DNA of 51,000 nucleotides from Cristatella mucedo (GCA_009760855.2 WPIO01000188.1:250001-301000), one strand, 5' to 3'; positions 12,505 to 24,080 are shown, counted from the stretch's first letter. Notes: generated by a model from the sequence alone, not told the origin. Numbers and translations: made by a program.

Positions 12505-12700
12505 TTTTCTAGCACATTCACCGCCTAAGCAGCTTTTCATATCTATAAGTAACCAAATAGATTTCGTCTCACCCTAAAAGAGTATATGAGAAGCATTGCT
12601 TATTTAAGATGGCTTTTGAGGTAATGAGTAGCATGGACTAACTGCTCAGAGTTGCTGGAAAGGCTAAGCCGTGGTCAGCAACAAATAGATAGATATCGTC
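12505..12700 (-). mobile_element. LINE-B 3' fragment in arm A
   Basis: The gagagttttctagcac...cctaagcagc text matches the LINE-B 3' end on the minus strand. It is followed by a further LINE-B piece up to about 12700. In arm B the corresponding stretch (33250-33580) lacks about 600 bp, consistent with recombination between neighbouring LINE-B copies. Confidence 0.55.
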
Positions 12701-12866
12701 AGAGCTCCCAAAGCTCTTCTGATGAAACACAACTCAACCTATTAGAAAAACTATTTTTTTCTTTGCGATAAGGTTTCGGGCGAGCCCTTTGCACAATATT
12801 TCAGCCCCGGAGCAATGATTCATAACCACTGATCTGTGGAAACACGGTACCTGGTAAGCTGATTCA

Positions 12867-12901
12867 GCGATTGGCTAATTTCGGAAACGCAAACAGTATA
12901 A
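12867..12901 (+). promoter_or_regulatory. Candidate core promoter of gene A
   Basis: An inverted CCAAT motif (gattggctaat, about 12868-12878) precedes a TATA-like gtataa at 12896-12901. The start codon is 43 bases further on, which would leave a very short 5'UTR. Both motifs are conserved in arm B. An upstream non-coding exon cannot be excluded. Confidence 0.35.
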
Positions 12902-12943
12902 CTGCAAGGGCACGACTCGTCCGATTAGATTCAAAACGACCAG

Positions 12944-13103
12944 ATGGCTCGGGCAGCATACTTGTGCACTGTGGCAGTTTTGATTGTTGCCGCCATAACG
13001 GCAAGCAAAGCTGAAACAGAAGCCGAAGAACAAGGAGGAAACGACGAAGATGCTCTGATCGATTATCAGGAAACGTCCGAAGACGAAAGCTTCCTAGATA
13101 AAA
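12944..13103 (+). CDS. Gene A exon 1: signal peptide and acidic propeptide of a secreted Cys-rich peptide
   Basis: The exon encodes residues 1-53 and the first base of codon 54. Residues 1-23 form a signal peptide: Arg at position 3, a hydrophobic core at about 6-19, and an Ala-Ser-Lys-Ala cleavage context ending at 23. Residues 24-53 are strongly acidic, rich in Glu and Asp, as in propeptides that neutralise a cationic mature peptide. The frame continues to 13171, but at 13103/13104 there is a near-consensus splice donor (AAAA then GTAAGT). Joining in phase 1 to the acceptor at 16996/16997 gives Lys53-Arg54-Arg55, a dibasic processing site formed across the junction. The arm B copy differs by a single base (Asp34 to Asn). 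The ATG is the first in the frame, about 43 bases after a TATA-like box. The role (host-defence or venom-type peptide) is inferred from architecture; no named homologue is recognised. Confidence 0.75.
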
Positions 13104-13264
13104 GTAAGTTAATGTATCGAGCTGCTTTCAAAATATCTAGTTCTTCAGATATGCTCAGCTATTTTGTATAGTTTTCGCTTTTATTGTGCTTTCTCAACGA
13201 AATTTTTCCATGCTGCTTTTGTTAATCTTCTTTCACAAACTCATAGGTATCCTAGCTAAAAAAT

Positions 13265-13376
<112 letters not shown>

Positions 13377-13382
13377 GATATA

Positions 13383-13545
<163 letters not shown>

Positions 13546-14197
13546 ATCGGGCTGTGCTCAAAAATTGCAATTGGCATGTTTAACGGATTTCGTCATCGTA
13601 GCAAGCAGAGAACATTTCGATGCAGCACTCAATGTCATCTTGAGTTCAACGTATGGTCAGGGTTCAATGCATCATGAGCAGTGAAACGCAATATGGTCCT
13701 AGGTGGTAGCAAGTATGAGAACGTTTATGTAGACATAGATCATCGTTGTACCACTAAGAGATTTCATTAGTAAGAAGGTGGAAATGGCATCCTTATGATG
13801 AATCGATGGTAGGTTGTTTACGTGTTTTTCTATCACTCTACATAAAAAATTACGTCGAAAAATTACCTTTTGAGACGGCCATTAATATGAAACTACCTTT
13901 TCGTTCTGAATAAGTTATATAAATTATGTTAGGGTTTTTAATATTTAAGGAATATGAAATCTTATTTTTGAAATATATGAAAATTAAGTGAAATATGAAA
14001 TTACATTTTCCGGGTCTCACTTTCTCTGTCCTAACATTATCTTGAATCAACCACTTCTTACACTTTTGTTCACATAAATTCAATAATTTATAAGCTGACT
14101 GAGTTTAATTTATATGAACATTTAAGTTCATTGTGTTCAACGAGTCGCACTTTCGTGAATGCTACCAAGTGAGTAACTTGTTGGAATCAGATTTTAA

Positions 14198-14880
14198 TGT
14201 ATCTCCGCCTGTAACTACACAAAGTCATTAAGACCACGTGGGTGCTACACAGGAGAGTTTTGTATAGCACACTCACAGCCTAAACGGCTTTCGGTACGCA
14301 TTCGGTAGCCAACAGACTTCGTCTCACGCAACAAAGAGAAAGTGGGAAGCATAGCAGAATCAGGAGAGCAGTTGAGGTAGTGAGTAGCATAGAAGTAGCA
14401 GCTCAGGACCACTGAAAAAGATGTGCCATAGTCGGCAGTTGGAGAGTAGTTGTCGTTGCGTAAGAATTGTGGAAGCGAGTTCCACAGTCTAGGACCTGCA
14501 GAGCTAAAGCTTCTGTCGCCGACTGTCTTTAAGCGGAGGAATGGAACAGCTAATTTTTTGTCCACACAAGACCTGAGGGCGCTAACAGGCTGAAACGGAA
14601 GCAGCAGTTCAGCTAGGTACGAAGGAGCCGAGCCGTGGCGGGCCTTGTGGGTCAGCGTAAGAACTTCGCTCTGCATCCTTTGCTTAACCGGCAACCATCC
14701 TAGCTCTTTCAACAAAGGGAATACGTGCTCACACCGCTGGGACTTGAAAACCAGTCTTGCAGCCATATTCATGGTCAGCTGTAGTGGTATAATAGGTTTC
14801 TTTGGTAGCCCAGCCAAGAGGGAATTACAATAATCAAGCCAAACAGAACTAAAGAGCTAGTTAAATTTTTTACTGCACTT
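14198..14880 (-). mobile_element. LINE-B fragment in intron of gene A, private to arm A
   Basis: A minus-strand C-terminal RT frame is open for 190 codons (14245-14817), with an earlier piece in another frame up to about 14880 (NLTSSLVL-type segment). Motifs include WLPVKQRM, LTHKARHG and GDRSFSSAGPRLWNSLPQF. The 3' end carries the family hallmark gtagttacaggcggagatacatta on the minus strand. Arm B has the uninterrupted target near 31925-31965. The same copy, with flanking intron, recurs at 24598-25248. Confidence 0.8.
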
Positions 14881-14924
14881 GCTACCAGAGAAAAACTGCA
14901 GGGTCTGGTCTCGTTGTGAAAGTA

Positions 14925-15565
14925 GTAGCAATAATAATTATTTATTTGGTATATCACTCCCAGAGAACTCAATATCTTTCCAGACACTAAAAAACTTGCT
15001 GAAAATCAGGCAAGATCGAATGGTTAGGGTATCAAGCTCAACAAGCAGCAATAACGACATAGCTATGGGTAACATGCACACCAGCATGCAAGTTTGGTTT
15101 ATGGCAGCATGCACAGTGTCAGCCTGAGTAAGTATATAAAACACGAATCACAGGGACCTAAAAAGGGCTGGGATAAATAGTTGAATGTGGACAGTCCAGG
15201 AGATGTCGCAACCGAGGTTGGAAGTTAGTTCCGACTTTGGGAGTGTACGATCTAAATGTACGATCTCCGAATGATTTTAAATTTGTACGAATTATGGGTA
15301 AACAATTAAATTCCAAAAAGTAGGTGGCATGATGCTTAGCTTAGTGGAGGAGTAGATTTGACAGATGGGCTAAAGCCGAAGGACGAAATAACCTTAAAGT
15401 GAGGGAAGAACCTTAATGTCGATGCGTTTCTTGATTGCGAGGTAGTTAAGGTCGGCGAGAAGTGGTGTGATATGGAAGCTATGAAGCTCAAGGCAGCAAA
15501 TACTAGCTGCAGAGTTTTGCACCAGCTGTAAGTAGACCAGCAAGTAGTGATTGGTAGATTTATTA
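14925..15565 (-). mobile_element. L2-A 3' fragment in intron, shared by both arms
   Basis: Degenerate L2-A 3' end: AATAAT tail, terminal stem, 3'UTR and decayed RT C-terminus. The partner in arm B is 31255-31885. It is absent from the spacer relic at about 23.58 kb, so it inserted after the relic split off and before the arms separated. Confidence 0.7.
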
Positions 15566-15589
15566 TTTTTCAACTACTAATGGCGTAAG

Positions 15590-15840
15590 TGCTAGCTTGC
15601 TGGTGCAATACAAAATCGACAGAACAGGATGTACTACAGTTCATTACTGGTCTCCTTGGCTGCAACTGTTCTTCTCCTTAGTCGCTAGACTGTCGCTTAA
15701 TCACGAGTCCTTCTTGATGCAACTGGATACGGAAATACACGAGGGGACCTCATTGGTCAAAGTACAATCATGCCCGTTAAAATATGTATGCAAATAAACA
15801 CAAACAAATGTGCATATTTTTTTTTAAAATATGTGTACAC
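15590..15840 (+). other. Intronic block conserved in both arms and in the relic
   Basis: This non-transposon block is about 95% identical to 31010-31255 in arm B and still alignable with 23630-23870 in the relic. A 66-codon frame (15597-15797) crosses it. Arm B has a one-base deletion and an in-frame stop there, and the relic is in another frame, so it is not coding. It may be regulatory or simply recently homogenised. Confidence 0.5.
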
Positions 15841-16996
15841 GTTAACATTGTATTAGCGGTGCGTCGCAAAGACCTAACAGCATTTCAGTAGTAGACGTTA
15901 GGTAATAACTCAAATTTCATAGCTGTAGACCTGCTTTCTTCTATGTCGCTTGTTTCTGAAAAGTAAATTTGCGTAGTTGTATAGTCGACAGCCCCGTAAA
16001 AACTATTGTGCAACTAAACGCGTTAAGAATCAGATTGAAACTCACGGAGGCTTTGGTTAAGAGCCTCTGTGACAACATTAATGTAATGCAAACTTTCACA
16101 GAGAGTTTACTTCACAACCATATCACTCTGTCATAACAAAAATAATAACATAATAGTAGGGAATAGTAGCAAACAAGCTGTCATTAGCATGCTAACTTTT
16201 GGAGACTTATCCACAAGTTTGGTATTTCATTCCTTAATCTAAGTTTAGCATTATGATATAATTGAATTTCAGGCAACATGCATTCAAAGGATTTACTTGT
16301 TCAGTTAAATTTCAATATCATCATGCATTAGAAGCTATCTGATAAAGGATTAGCGATGCAGATTAAAATGCAAGCATTCGATTGCAACAACACTTTTCGC
16401 CTAGTTGATTGGTAATTTTTTATATTAAACAATTTTGATCTCCCATAATATTTACCAAAACGATGCAAAAATCAATGTTTATTTTAAGCTTACAGTTTTT
16501 TCTCTAGGGAATAGTGTAGCAGAGTCGCCTAAAGCGGAATACTACAAAGAAAAGGAATCAATCAGATAGCCTTGAGCATCCTTAGCTCTAGTTATTTTAT
16601 TCTCTCAGGCTGGTGGTAACTATTATGATCTTTAATGTAGAATCGGCCTTAGGGATATTTTAAGCTTTCACATAACTTCAATGAGGAGTATTAAGTTGCT
16701 AGCAAAAGGCAGTGTCTGCTAAGAACCCGGAAATAAAACTTCAAAATTTAATTAAAAATCAAGAAATTTCAATCATATTACATTATGCTAAATTTAAGTT
16801 CTGTAAACAAAGTTCTCCTACAAAAACGGCATTTGCCTCTTCTGCGAATCATTTGACAGCAAATTTAAGCTGACGACCTAACAATATAAATCTCACCGAG
16901 AAATGCTCAATGGCCTAGGTGATGACATGTGAAAGCCTGGAACGCATTAGGAAAAACGGTATTTAGTTGTCACAATGATTGCTTTTGTCGTTTTAG
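15841..16996 (+). other. 3' part of intron of gene A
   Basis: AT-rich intron sequence, about 85-95% similar to arm B (27633-29107 and 30885-31010) by eye. It ends with a pyrimidine-rich stretch and ttttag, the acceptor of exon 2. No other element is seen. Confidence 0.5.
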
Positions 16997-17223
16997 GACG
17001 TTCTAAGTATATCTGGAAAGTCAATAGACCGAAATGCGAGGCCTTTGGCGGTACATGCAAGATCAAGCTTTTCCAACGATGCAGCTCCCCACAATACCGA
17101 ACGAACAAGTTCAGTTGCCCGGTCTTCCAGTCATGCTGCATTTTGCCTCAGCCCGTTGGCCCAGAAATTGTGTATCCAGCAATTACGAGTGTTGCTGTTC
17201 CAGGTAACAGCACTGGACAATAA
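16997..17223 (+). CDS. Gene A exon 2: cationic six-cysteine (defensin-like) domain
   Basis: Exon 2 completes codon 54 and encodes residues 55-128 and a TAA stop. Cysteines fall at 67, 74, 82, 94, 100 and 101: spacing C-x6-C-x7-C-x11-C-x5-CC, with a Gly-Gly two residues before the second Cys. A terminal CC pair and a GG before Cys2 are typical of beta-defensin-like and related disulfide-rich peptides, though the loops here are longer. From 55 to 104 the domain is strongly basic, with only one acidic residue. A proline- and valine-rich tail (105-128) with an Asn-Ser-Thr N-glycosylation sequon at 124-126 follows. The acceptor is pyrimidine-rich and ends ttttag at 16996. Loss of the tail by use of a weak donor at 17203/17204 is possible. 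The domain call is by cysteine pattern only; a toxin-type ion-channel ligand is an alternative reading. Confidence 0.72.
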
Positions 17224-17224
17224 A
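17219..17224 (+). promoter_or_regulatory. AATAAA overlapping the stop of gene A
   Basis: A canonical poly(A) hexamer overlaps the TAA stop codon. In arm B one base differs (GATAAA), so it may not be the functional signal of both genes. Confidence 0.25.
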
Positions 17225-18116
17225 ATATGACGTGAAACTCGACAGCCTTATTTTTCGTCTTGCTCGCGCCGGTCACCTACGCCACGCCGAATGCACAGTC
17301 CAATGGAAAACAACATTTTGAAAGTGGCATTGCGTGTACGAAAGTCAAAATTGTATAACTAGATACGCCGTATTCATAAGCGTAGCAAATTTAAGTACAC
17401 TCAGGCTAAAAATAATAAAACCGCTGACTAAACGATGTGTCGTCTGCATTTACGTAAAATCGTCACATAATCACCGTTGCCATTCCCGATAGTAGCCTCA
17501 GTAGGCTTAATTGCCAGGCTCTAGTTATGGCAATATGACTTCTGTGAACGTAATATCGGCAGAGTAACAGGGAGCCGTGTCTTTTAAGATGTAATTCACC
17601 ATTTGTGAATAGGACGCAGAGATGCACCAGCCAACAAAGCAGCTATTCTCTCATCAAAAACATGCATGATATCTTCTTTATTCTGTTAAGCCTCGCATGC
17701 TGCCAATTATCTGGATGGAGTTGTTTATATTGAAAATTCACAACTTTGGTGCAATGTTTTCTTGAAGTTTGCGAAATGTTGGCCCAGCGTAGCTCCACAA
17801 TTTAAATAAGCCATTCAGATGATTTCCATATAAATCGATGAATATTTACAGGGCAAATAGCCGGAACAGTTTTTATGAACCAAAGTTTGCATTGAGACTA
17901 AGCGATGAGCCAGTATTGAATGCACGTTTCAGGTAATGTGTTCAGAAATACAGTAACAATCACAGTAGCTGTCACAAGAAATCGGCTTAGAATCCTCAGA
18001 GAGGGTCTTATCATTGCAACGAAGAATACAAACCTGCTGCCACGACTTAAGCTAGCCACTAAAGAAACTCAAGTCATATGGAAAAGGCTTGCCAATGCTT
18101 TTGCAAGCATTGCGTA

Positions 18117-18213
18117 CCGAAAGCCGCTTAGGCTGTTAGTGCGAAACTCTCCTGCGTAACACCCACATGGTCTTTATGACTTTGTGAAGTTACTGACGGA
18201 GATACATTACATT
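18117..18213 (+). mobile_element. Very short LINE-B 3' end, private to arm A
   Basis: About 97 bases of the LINE-B 3' terminus (ccgaaagccgcttaggctg ... acattacatta) lie between two copies of attgcg. Arm B has the empty site with one copy (about 26498-26510). This is a textbook extreme 5'-truncated insertion with a target-site duplication. Confidence 0.75.
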
Positions 18214-18322
18214 AAATTGCGAAAACTGTTGAAACAAACAAATACAATGTGACCGCTCTGGTATGGACCGTCAAAGTCTCCAGGCATCTAAATATAAAAC
18301 CATTTTATTTTTTACACACCGA

Positions 18323-18470
<148 letters not shown>

Positions 18471-18539
18471 TATAATTCAGCCTCATAATTTCTTAGCTTA
18501 TCGATAAAATTCCGTAGAGGCAAGTACAATGAAATTAAT

Positions 18540-18870
18540 GGTCTTAATGTAACGTAATGTATCTCTCTCCGTACCTCCACGAAGGCTAAGTGTTGTTATT
18601 CAAGAGAGTTTTGCATAGCCCACTCACAGCCTAAGCGGCTTTTGGTACGAATTTGGTAGCCAACTGACTTCAACTAACGTAACAAAGTGAAAGTTGGAAG
18701 CATAGCAGATTCAGGAGTGCAGTTAAACCAGTGAGGAGCATGGAACTAACAGCTTAGGATCTCTGAAAAGGATTAGCCGCAGTAGACAGTCAGAGAGTGG
18801 TTGCTGTCGCGTAAAAATCGTAGAAGCAAGTGCCACAGTCTATTACCTATAGAGCTAAAGCTAAACTAAA
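18540..18870 (-). mobile_element. LINE-B 3' end at inner edge of palindrome 2
   Basis: Minus-strand LINE-B C-terminus and 3' end, decayed. The partner in inverted orientation is the LINE-B at 25810-26265, so the palindrome's inner boundary runs through this element. It is cut at about 18870 by the start of the large L2-A element. Confidence 0.7.
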
Positions 18871-18879
18871 GACGTAGTT

Positions 18880-21800
18880 GTTGCGGTGGGTGAGATCTTC
18901 CGTTGGTTCGGACTCTTTCGTTCATTTGGGCCGTTCCCCTAGAGACGCAGTTAGCGTAAGTGTGGAGACGTGTTTCCTCCGCATGATTGCTTGGCGTAGT
19001 GCATGGGGTATTCCTGCCGTTAAGATGGACGCCTAGCTCCCCAGTCAGAGTCTAGGCACCGGATCGGGCTCCGTCTATTTGGGTCATTCCCCTCAATGGA
19101 CTTAGGTAGCCTAAGTGCAGAGGACGTATTCCCTCCGCAAGACTGCATGTGCTGTTAAGAGCGTGTGAGGAGTGTGGAGATAAAGCTGAGTTAGACGTGA
19201 AGCAACTTTGTGTGCTTGCGAATGAAGCTCAGTAAAATCCGCAATTTGTGTGTCTCGCTTTCCGATTTACGCCGCAGACTCACCACCCCTTTATTAATGA
19301 TCACTAGGTCAGCGCCAGAAACGCTCGTTTCGTGGCGGCCTGCTTGTTGGACACATACGCCTACCAAACGGTATCAGACGGTAGGTTAAGCCGCTTGGTA
19401 AGCTGCAGGTTAAGTCGACTCCGTCGAGCCTTCGGCGTTACACTATCGTCCACTAGGTACCAAATCTTTCTTTATCTCGGATTTCTCCGACCTTATTTCA
19501 ATTCTGTGTGCAAGAAATCGATCCTTCCTCGTTATGGGTGATTTTAACGTTCACTTTGATAAATTATCTGACACATTCAGCACCGAATTTCGCGCATTGA
19601 CTGACTCATTGTCTCTCGTGGCTCACGTGCATGGCCCTACTCACCCCAAGGGTCACACACTCGACCAGATTTTCTCATACAGCTGCACTTTGTCATTACC
19701 AATTATTACTCAAATCACGCTTATCTGACCATATGTAGATCTCATTCAATCTACAGTGTGTGCCCATCTCCTCCTCTAAAATAACCTGTGACTCACAAAA
19801 CCTGAAGACCCTTGACATCGAAGCTGTCCATGCGAGAATATCTGCTCTGCCTCTGCTGCTCAGTCCTCCCTCCGATCTGTCACCATTGGTAGATAGCTAC
19901 ACCTCGACACTAGCTGACAGGCTCGACGAGTTTGCACCTCTGACTAAGCCCACTGTGAGCCTTCACCCAGAGGGCCTATGGTTTACCACAGACATTAGAC
20001 TATCCCGGTCTACAAAGAGCAAGCTCGACAAAGCATACAAAAGGTTAGGACTAACTTCCGTTGACTGGCTTGGGAAGAATACTGTAGGTCCTACCAATCC
20101 ATCCGAGCAAAGGCCAAGTCTAGCTTTTATAAAAACATTGTTGAATCACAGATGCACAATCCAAAAATGCTAATGTCGACGATCGACCATCTCCTCAACC
20201 AGTCTCAGATTAGTTCCTTATCTGATGATTCTTGTGATGACCTAGCCGATCGCTGCTCTCGATACCTTGTCCAGAAGATAGACAAGATCAGGAAGTCCAT
20301 TCCTGCGATGGCAACATCCCCACTAGAATGCTTCCCGAATTCCTGGCTGCACCTCAATATCTACATTTAAGCAGGCCACTAGTGATCTTTTCCTGAAGTT
20401 CGTATCTCAATCAAAGAAGACAGCAAGTCCTCTGGACCCTATTCCCACTGTCCTGCTCCTACGTTGCATTGTTCTGCCTTTGGCTTGCATAACTAACATC
20501 CTTAACATGTCATTAGCCTTAGGTAATGTCCCAGCACCTTTCAAAAAAGCTGTAGTCAGGCCACTTCTCAAGAAAGCTAGACCAAGAGAACTCGAGTAAC
20601 TGCCGAACAGTCTTCCTTCTACCATTCCTATCAAAGACAATCGAGTGGGTCGTGGCGGGCTAGCTGAACTCATGACTTGAAACTTCAAACCTTGCCAGTA
20701 AGTTCCAGTCTGGCTTGGTAGGTAATCACTGCACAGAATCAGCAATCCCTAGGTCGTGCAAAGACCTACTTAGGAATGCAGACATAGGTAGAGTGTCTCT
20801 GCTTGGTTTGCTCGATCTTTCGGCAGCATTTGATGCTATCAATCCCAAAGTTCTTCTAGAGCGCCTCTTATCTCGCTTGGGCACCACTGGCACTGCTCTG
20901 CAATGGTACAGGTCCTATTTCACTGGCGGACTCCAGAGTATTGACGGTAATGGATGAAGATCATCCAAGGTACCTCTGAAATACGGGGAACCTCAGTGCT
21001 CCGTGCTTGGTCCGGCTCTTTTTACGGTTTATACTCTCCCTCTTGCTGATGCGATAGCCAAACACAATCTCGGCTTTCACTTCTATGCGGATGACACTCA
21101 GTTGTACCTTAGCTTTGATCCCTCTTAGCCTTCGAGCACTTCGAATTCTATCAAATCACTTGCTGCATGTATCGATGACATCCGCACATGGATGGAAGCA
21201 AATTTTCTAAAACTAAACGGTGAAAAAACTTGCTCACTAGTTATGGGCAAACCCAGTGTGATTCAGAAATTGGAAAGGCTGACGCGCAGAATTGGCTCTG
21301 CCAGCATATCTCCTGTTGAATCAGCTCGAAATATAGGTGTCATGTTCCAAACTGACCTCTCGTTAGACGATCACATCAGCTCCACAGTCAAATCTGCCTA
21401 CTTTTAGCTGCATAACGTTGCTAAAATTCGGGCTTGTTTAGATAAGTATACCACGTCGGTTGGTCCATGCATTTGTGACATCCCGTTTTGACTTCTGTAA
21501 CTCATTGCTTGCTGTCCTACCGGCATGTGTAATCAGGCGATTACAGATGGTGCAGAACTCTGCTGCTCGGCTTGCCTGTCGTGAGCTTCGTAGCTACCAC
21601 GTCACATTACGTCTCGCCGACCAGCACTGGCTACCATTCAAGCAACGGATCGACTTCAAGGTTTGGTCTCCCACTTTGGCCCTTCATTCTTAGTCTCCAG
21701 GCTGCCTACTATGTCTATTCCCCCACTAGATGAAGCATCATGCCACCTACTTTTCGGAAAATAACTATTTATTTATACCTCGTACAAACCTCAAATCCTT

Positions 21801-22195
21801 TGGAGACCGTGGATTTAGTTCGTATGCTCCAAAAGACTGGAACTCATTCCGGACTTGTGTCACGATATCCCCTGACTCGACCACATTTAAAAAGAGCTTC
21901 ATGACATTCCCGATCACATTTAAAAAGAACTTAAAACACATATATTAAGGACAGCACTTAGTGCGTCCCTGTGATTCTTCCTTCATGTACTTATGCGTGC
22001 TGACACTGTGCATACTGCCACTAACCACATTTGCATGCTGACCCTGTGCACGTTACTCCAAACCATGCTATTCATGTTTAGCAAGCATGAAATTACTCAC
22101 TATTGTTTCGTGCTTCTCTTTCCAGCAAATGTGAAGCACCTAGAAAGAGGTTGAGTTCTATTAGGGCGCTTTATCAAGTGCATTATTCTTATTAA
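18880..22195 (+). pseudogene. L2-A LINE, nearly full length, ORF2 dead
   Basis: Order: a GC-rich 5' region with two imperfect tandem units (18880-19280); the last part of an AP-type endonuclease, with a MGDFNVHFDK-type motif near 19532 and a PTHPKGHTLDQI-type motif near 19650; a linker (19760-20170); reverse transcriptase (about 20390-21400), with LLDLSAAFDAI near 20810, [13 protein letters not shown] near 20985 and [11 protein letters not shown] near 21083; then the C-terminal domain, the 3'UTR with its stem, and an (ATT)-like tail near 22185. The N-terminal half of the endonuclease is missing or unrecognisable. At least half a dozen stops and frameshifts break the ORF. The second RT box has Glu-Pro-Gln-Cys where GVPQG is expected. 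Confidence 0.85.
18920..19155 (+). repeat. Two imperfect tandem units in L2-A 5' region
   Basis: The blocks around 18923-19000 and 19068-19150 share ttgggccgttcccct / ttgggtcattcccct followed by a ...cctccgca... end. Such internal 5' repeats often act as LINE promoter units; that role is inferred. Confidence 0.5.
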
Positions 22196-22199
22196 TAAT

Positions 22200-22745
22200 A
22201 TTATTCTCAAAATAGGCTCCGATAGCAAATCTTTGATTGAATCTGCATGAAATCTCAGTGTAATTTTGCAAAGTGGCCTCTCATTGGACGACCACACCAG
22301 CTTCAAAATTTAGAACATATTTAGTAAGGCTACCACATCTAAATTGTTTCATGCATTTGTGACATCTAACGTTGACTTTTGTAGAGCTTCCTGGTTAACC
22401 GGCCTTTGCACTTACGCGCTTAAAGCTGATGCACAACTCCACAGCTACGCTCGTCTGTCGTGAGCCTTGCACTTGCTTCCTCTCACCACTTCTCGACGAC
22501 CTGCACTGGCTCCCAATCAAGTAACGCATCAACTTCAAAGTTGTGTCACTCACTTTTAGGCCCTTTGCATATAACCTTAGCATATAACTTGTAACCATGT
22601 AATTCTTGTTGGTTATAAAGCACGGTAGCACTAACCATTCGACCTTCGCTTCCTTTCCAGTTAATGTAAAGTACTTGGACAGAGATAGATCTCTCTGAGA
22701 ACACTATATCAAATGAAGTGCCATCCTTATCATCAGAGTAGAATA
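22200..22745 (+). mobile_element. L2-A 3' fragment with internal deletion
   Basis: RT C-terminal remnants (22200-22560) are followed, after loss of the ORF end, by the 3'UTR and terminal stem (agagatagatctctctgagaac near 22681). Directly downstream of the large L2-A copy and in the same orientation. Confidence 0.65.
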
Positions 22746-22959
22746 ACTTAATGAGGATTTTTATTGTGGCCCAATGGAACATATTCCCTTACTAGGCCCT
22801 TTGCATCTCAATGCAGGAATCGTCTAAAATGGTGAGCGACAGCCAATACCAAGTCAGGTCAGAGAAGCGCACAAAAACGGACAACGGACGGATTTAATGA
22901 CGGGCTGCGAAATTAGGATTTAGTTTCTCTGTATGTCAACTTAAACAATACCGTGACAT

Positions 22960-24080
22960 CATCTAATAATTACAACTAGAAAATTGAAGCATACTAACTG
23001 ATAGCATGATCCTAGCATGAGCAGTGAATAGCGTTTTGCTCCCAGCCAGTAATAATTGAGTGAATGTTTATATAGACTTTGACATTTGTTGTAATACTAA
23101 CCAGTAATCATAAATAAGTGTGTGGAAATTTCCGTATCCTGACCTGATGGCAATCCACGTTTCTTTGATTACTCTAAATAAAAGGATTTTTTAAACTAAG
23201 TGCTTTTTGATTTAGCTATACAATGACACAGCTTTTAATTCTCAAGTTATAGATAAATTAATGTTAGAAGTTTTAATTTATCAGGGATGTGAAATTTTAA
23301 TTTTAGAACATACTCGAAATTAAGTAAACTACAAAGTTAAATAACCCGCGTTCTCTTCGTCTACTCTAACATTGTCTTGATTTACGAATTTCTTATATCT
23401 TTATTTTAAGCAAGTTCAAAGATGTAGAAGTTGACTAAGCTTAATTCATAAAATATTAAGGTTCATTTTGGTCGACAGTTTGCCCATTCATGTATGTTTA
23501 CTATGTGAGTCATTGGATAGTATTAGATTTTTAATGCGCTTTCTACTCCAAAGAGCTGCAGCAGGGTTTGGTCTAGTGTTAAATTTATTCGGTCTCAAAT
23601 AATTATGTTGCTAGTTCTGTTTAGCTAGTGCAATGCGAAATCCACGCGAGCTGATGTACTACGGTCCATCAGTGGTCTATTTTGCTTCTACGGCTCTCTA
23701 CCTTAGTTTCTCGGCTGCCACTTTTTCACTAGTCCTTCTTTTGTTGCCTGAACTGGAGATACACAATGAGCCTCACTGGCAAACGTACACTCTCGTCGTT
23801 AAAAACTCACATGTATGCAAATAAACACAAGTAAACTTGCATATTCATTTGAATGTATGAGAGCTCTTTAGCATTGTATTTGCTATGCTTTGAAATGAAC
23901 TAATATAATTTCAGTAGCTAATGTTAAGTAATAACTCAAACTTGTCGCCTAAGGACCAGGAATCTATCCCTGTCCCTTGTTTTAGATATAATACATTGGG
24001 TAATTTTTTAGTCGAGACCCTATAGCAATTATGGTGCAATTAAAAGAGCTAAGTTGCCAATAGACAGTCACAGGGTTTTT
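22960..24080 (+). pseudogene. Intron-only relic of the Cys-rich peptide gene (copy C)
   Basis: This stretch aligns colinearly with the intron of gene A: 22996-23550 with about 13670-14200, then 23560-24080 with 14885-14925 and 15560-16080, at roughly 65-75% identity by eye. It lacks the shared L2-A (14925-15565) and the arm-A LINE-B. No exon 1 or exon 2 sequence is present. It marks an older third copy of the locus whose exons were lost. The 63-codon frame at 23633-23824 is chance. Confidence 0.65.

Noticed and set aside
13104-13171. Read-through of exon 1 to the stop at 13171
   Set aside because: A strong splice donor at 13104 and a phase-matched downstream exon, both conserved in the other arm, explain the frame better. 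The read-through tail has no recognisable function.
15597-15797. 66-codon frame in the intron as an extra exon
   Set aside because: Arm B has a frameshift and a stop within the same block, and the relic copy is in another frame.
16975-16996. ATG at 16975 as the start of an independent short gene
   Set aside because: It lies in the acceptor region. Starting at exon 1 gives a signal peptide and a processing site; starting here gives neither a clean secretion signal nor a promoter.
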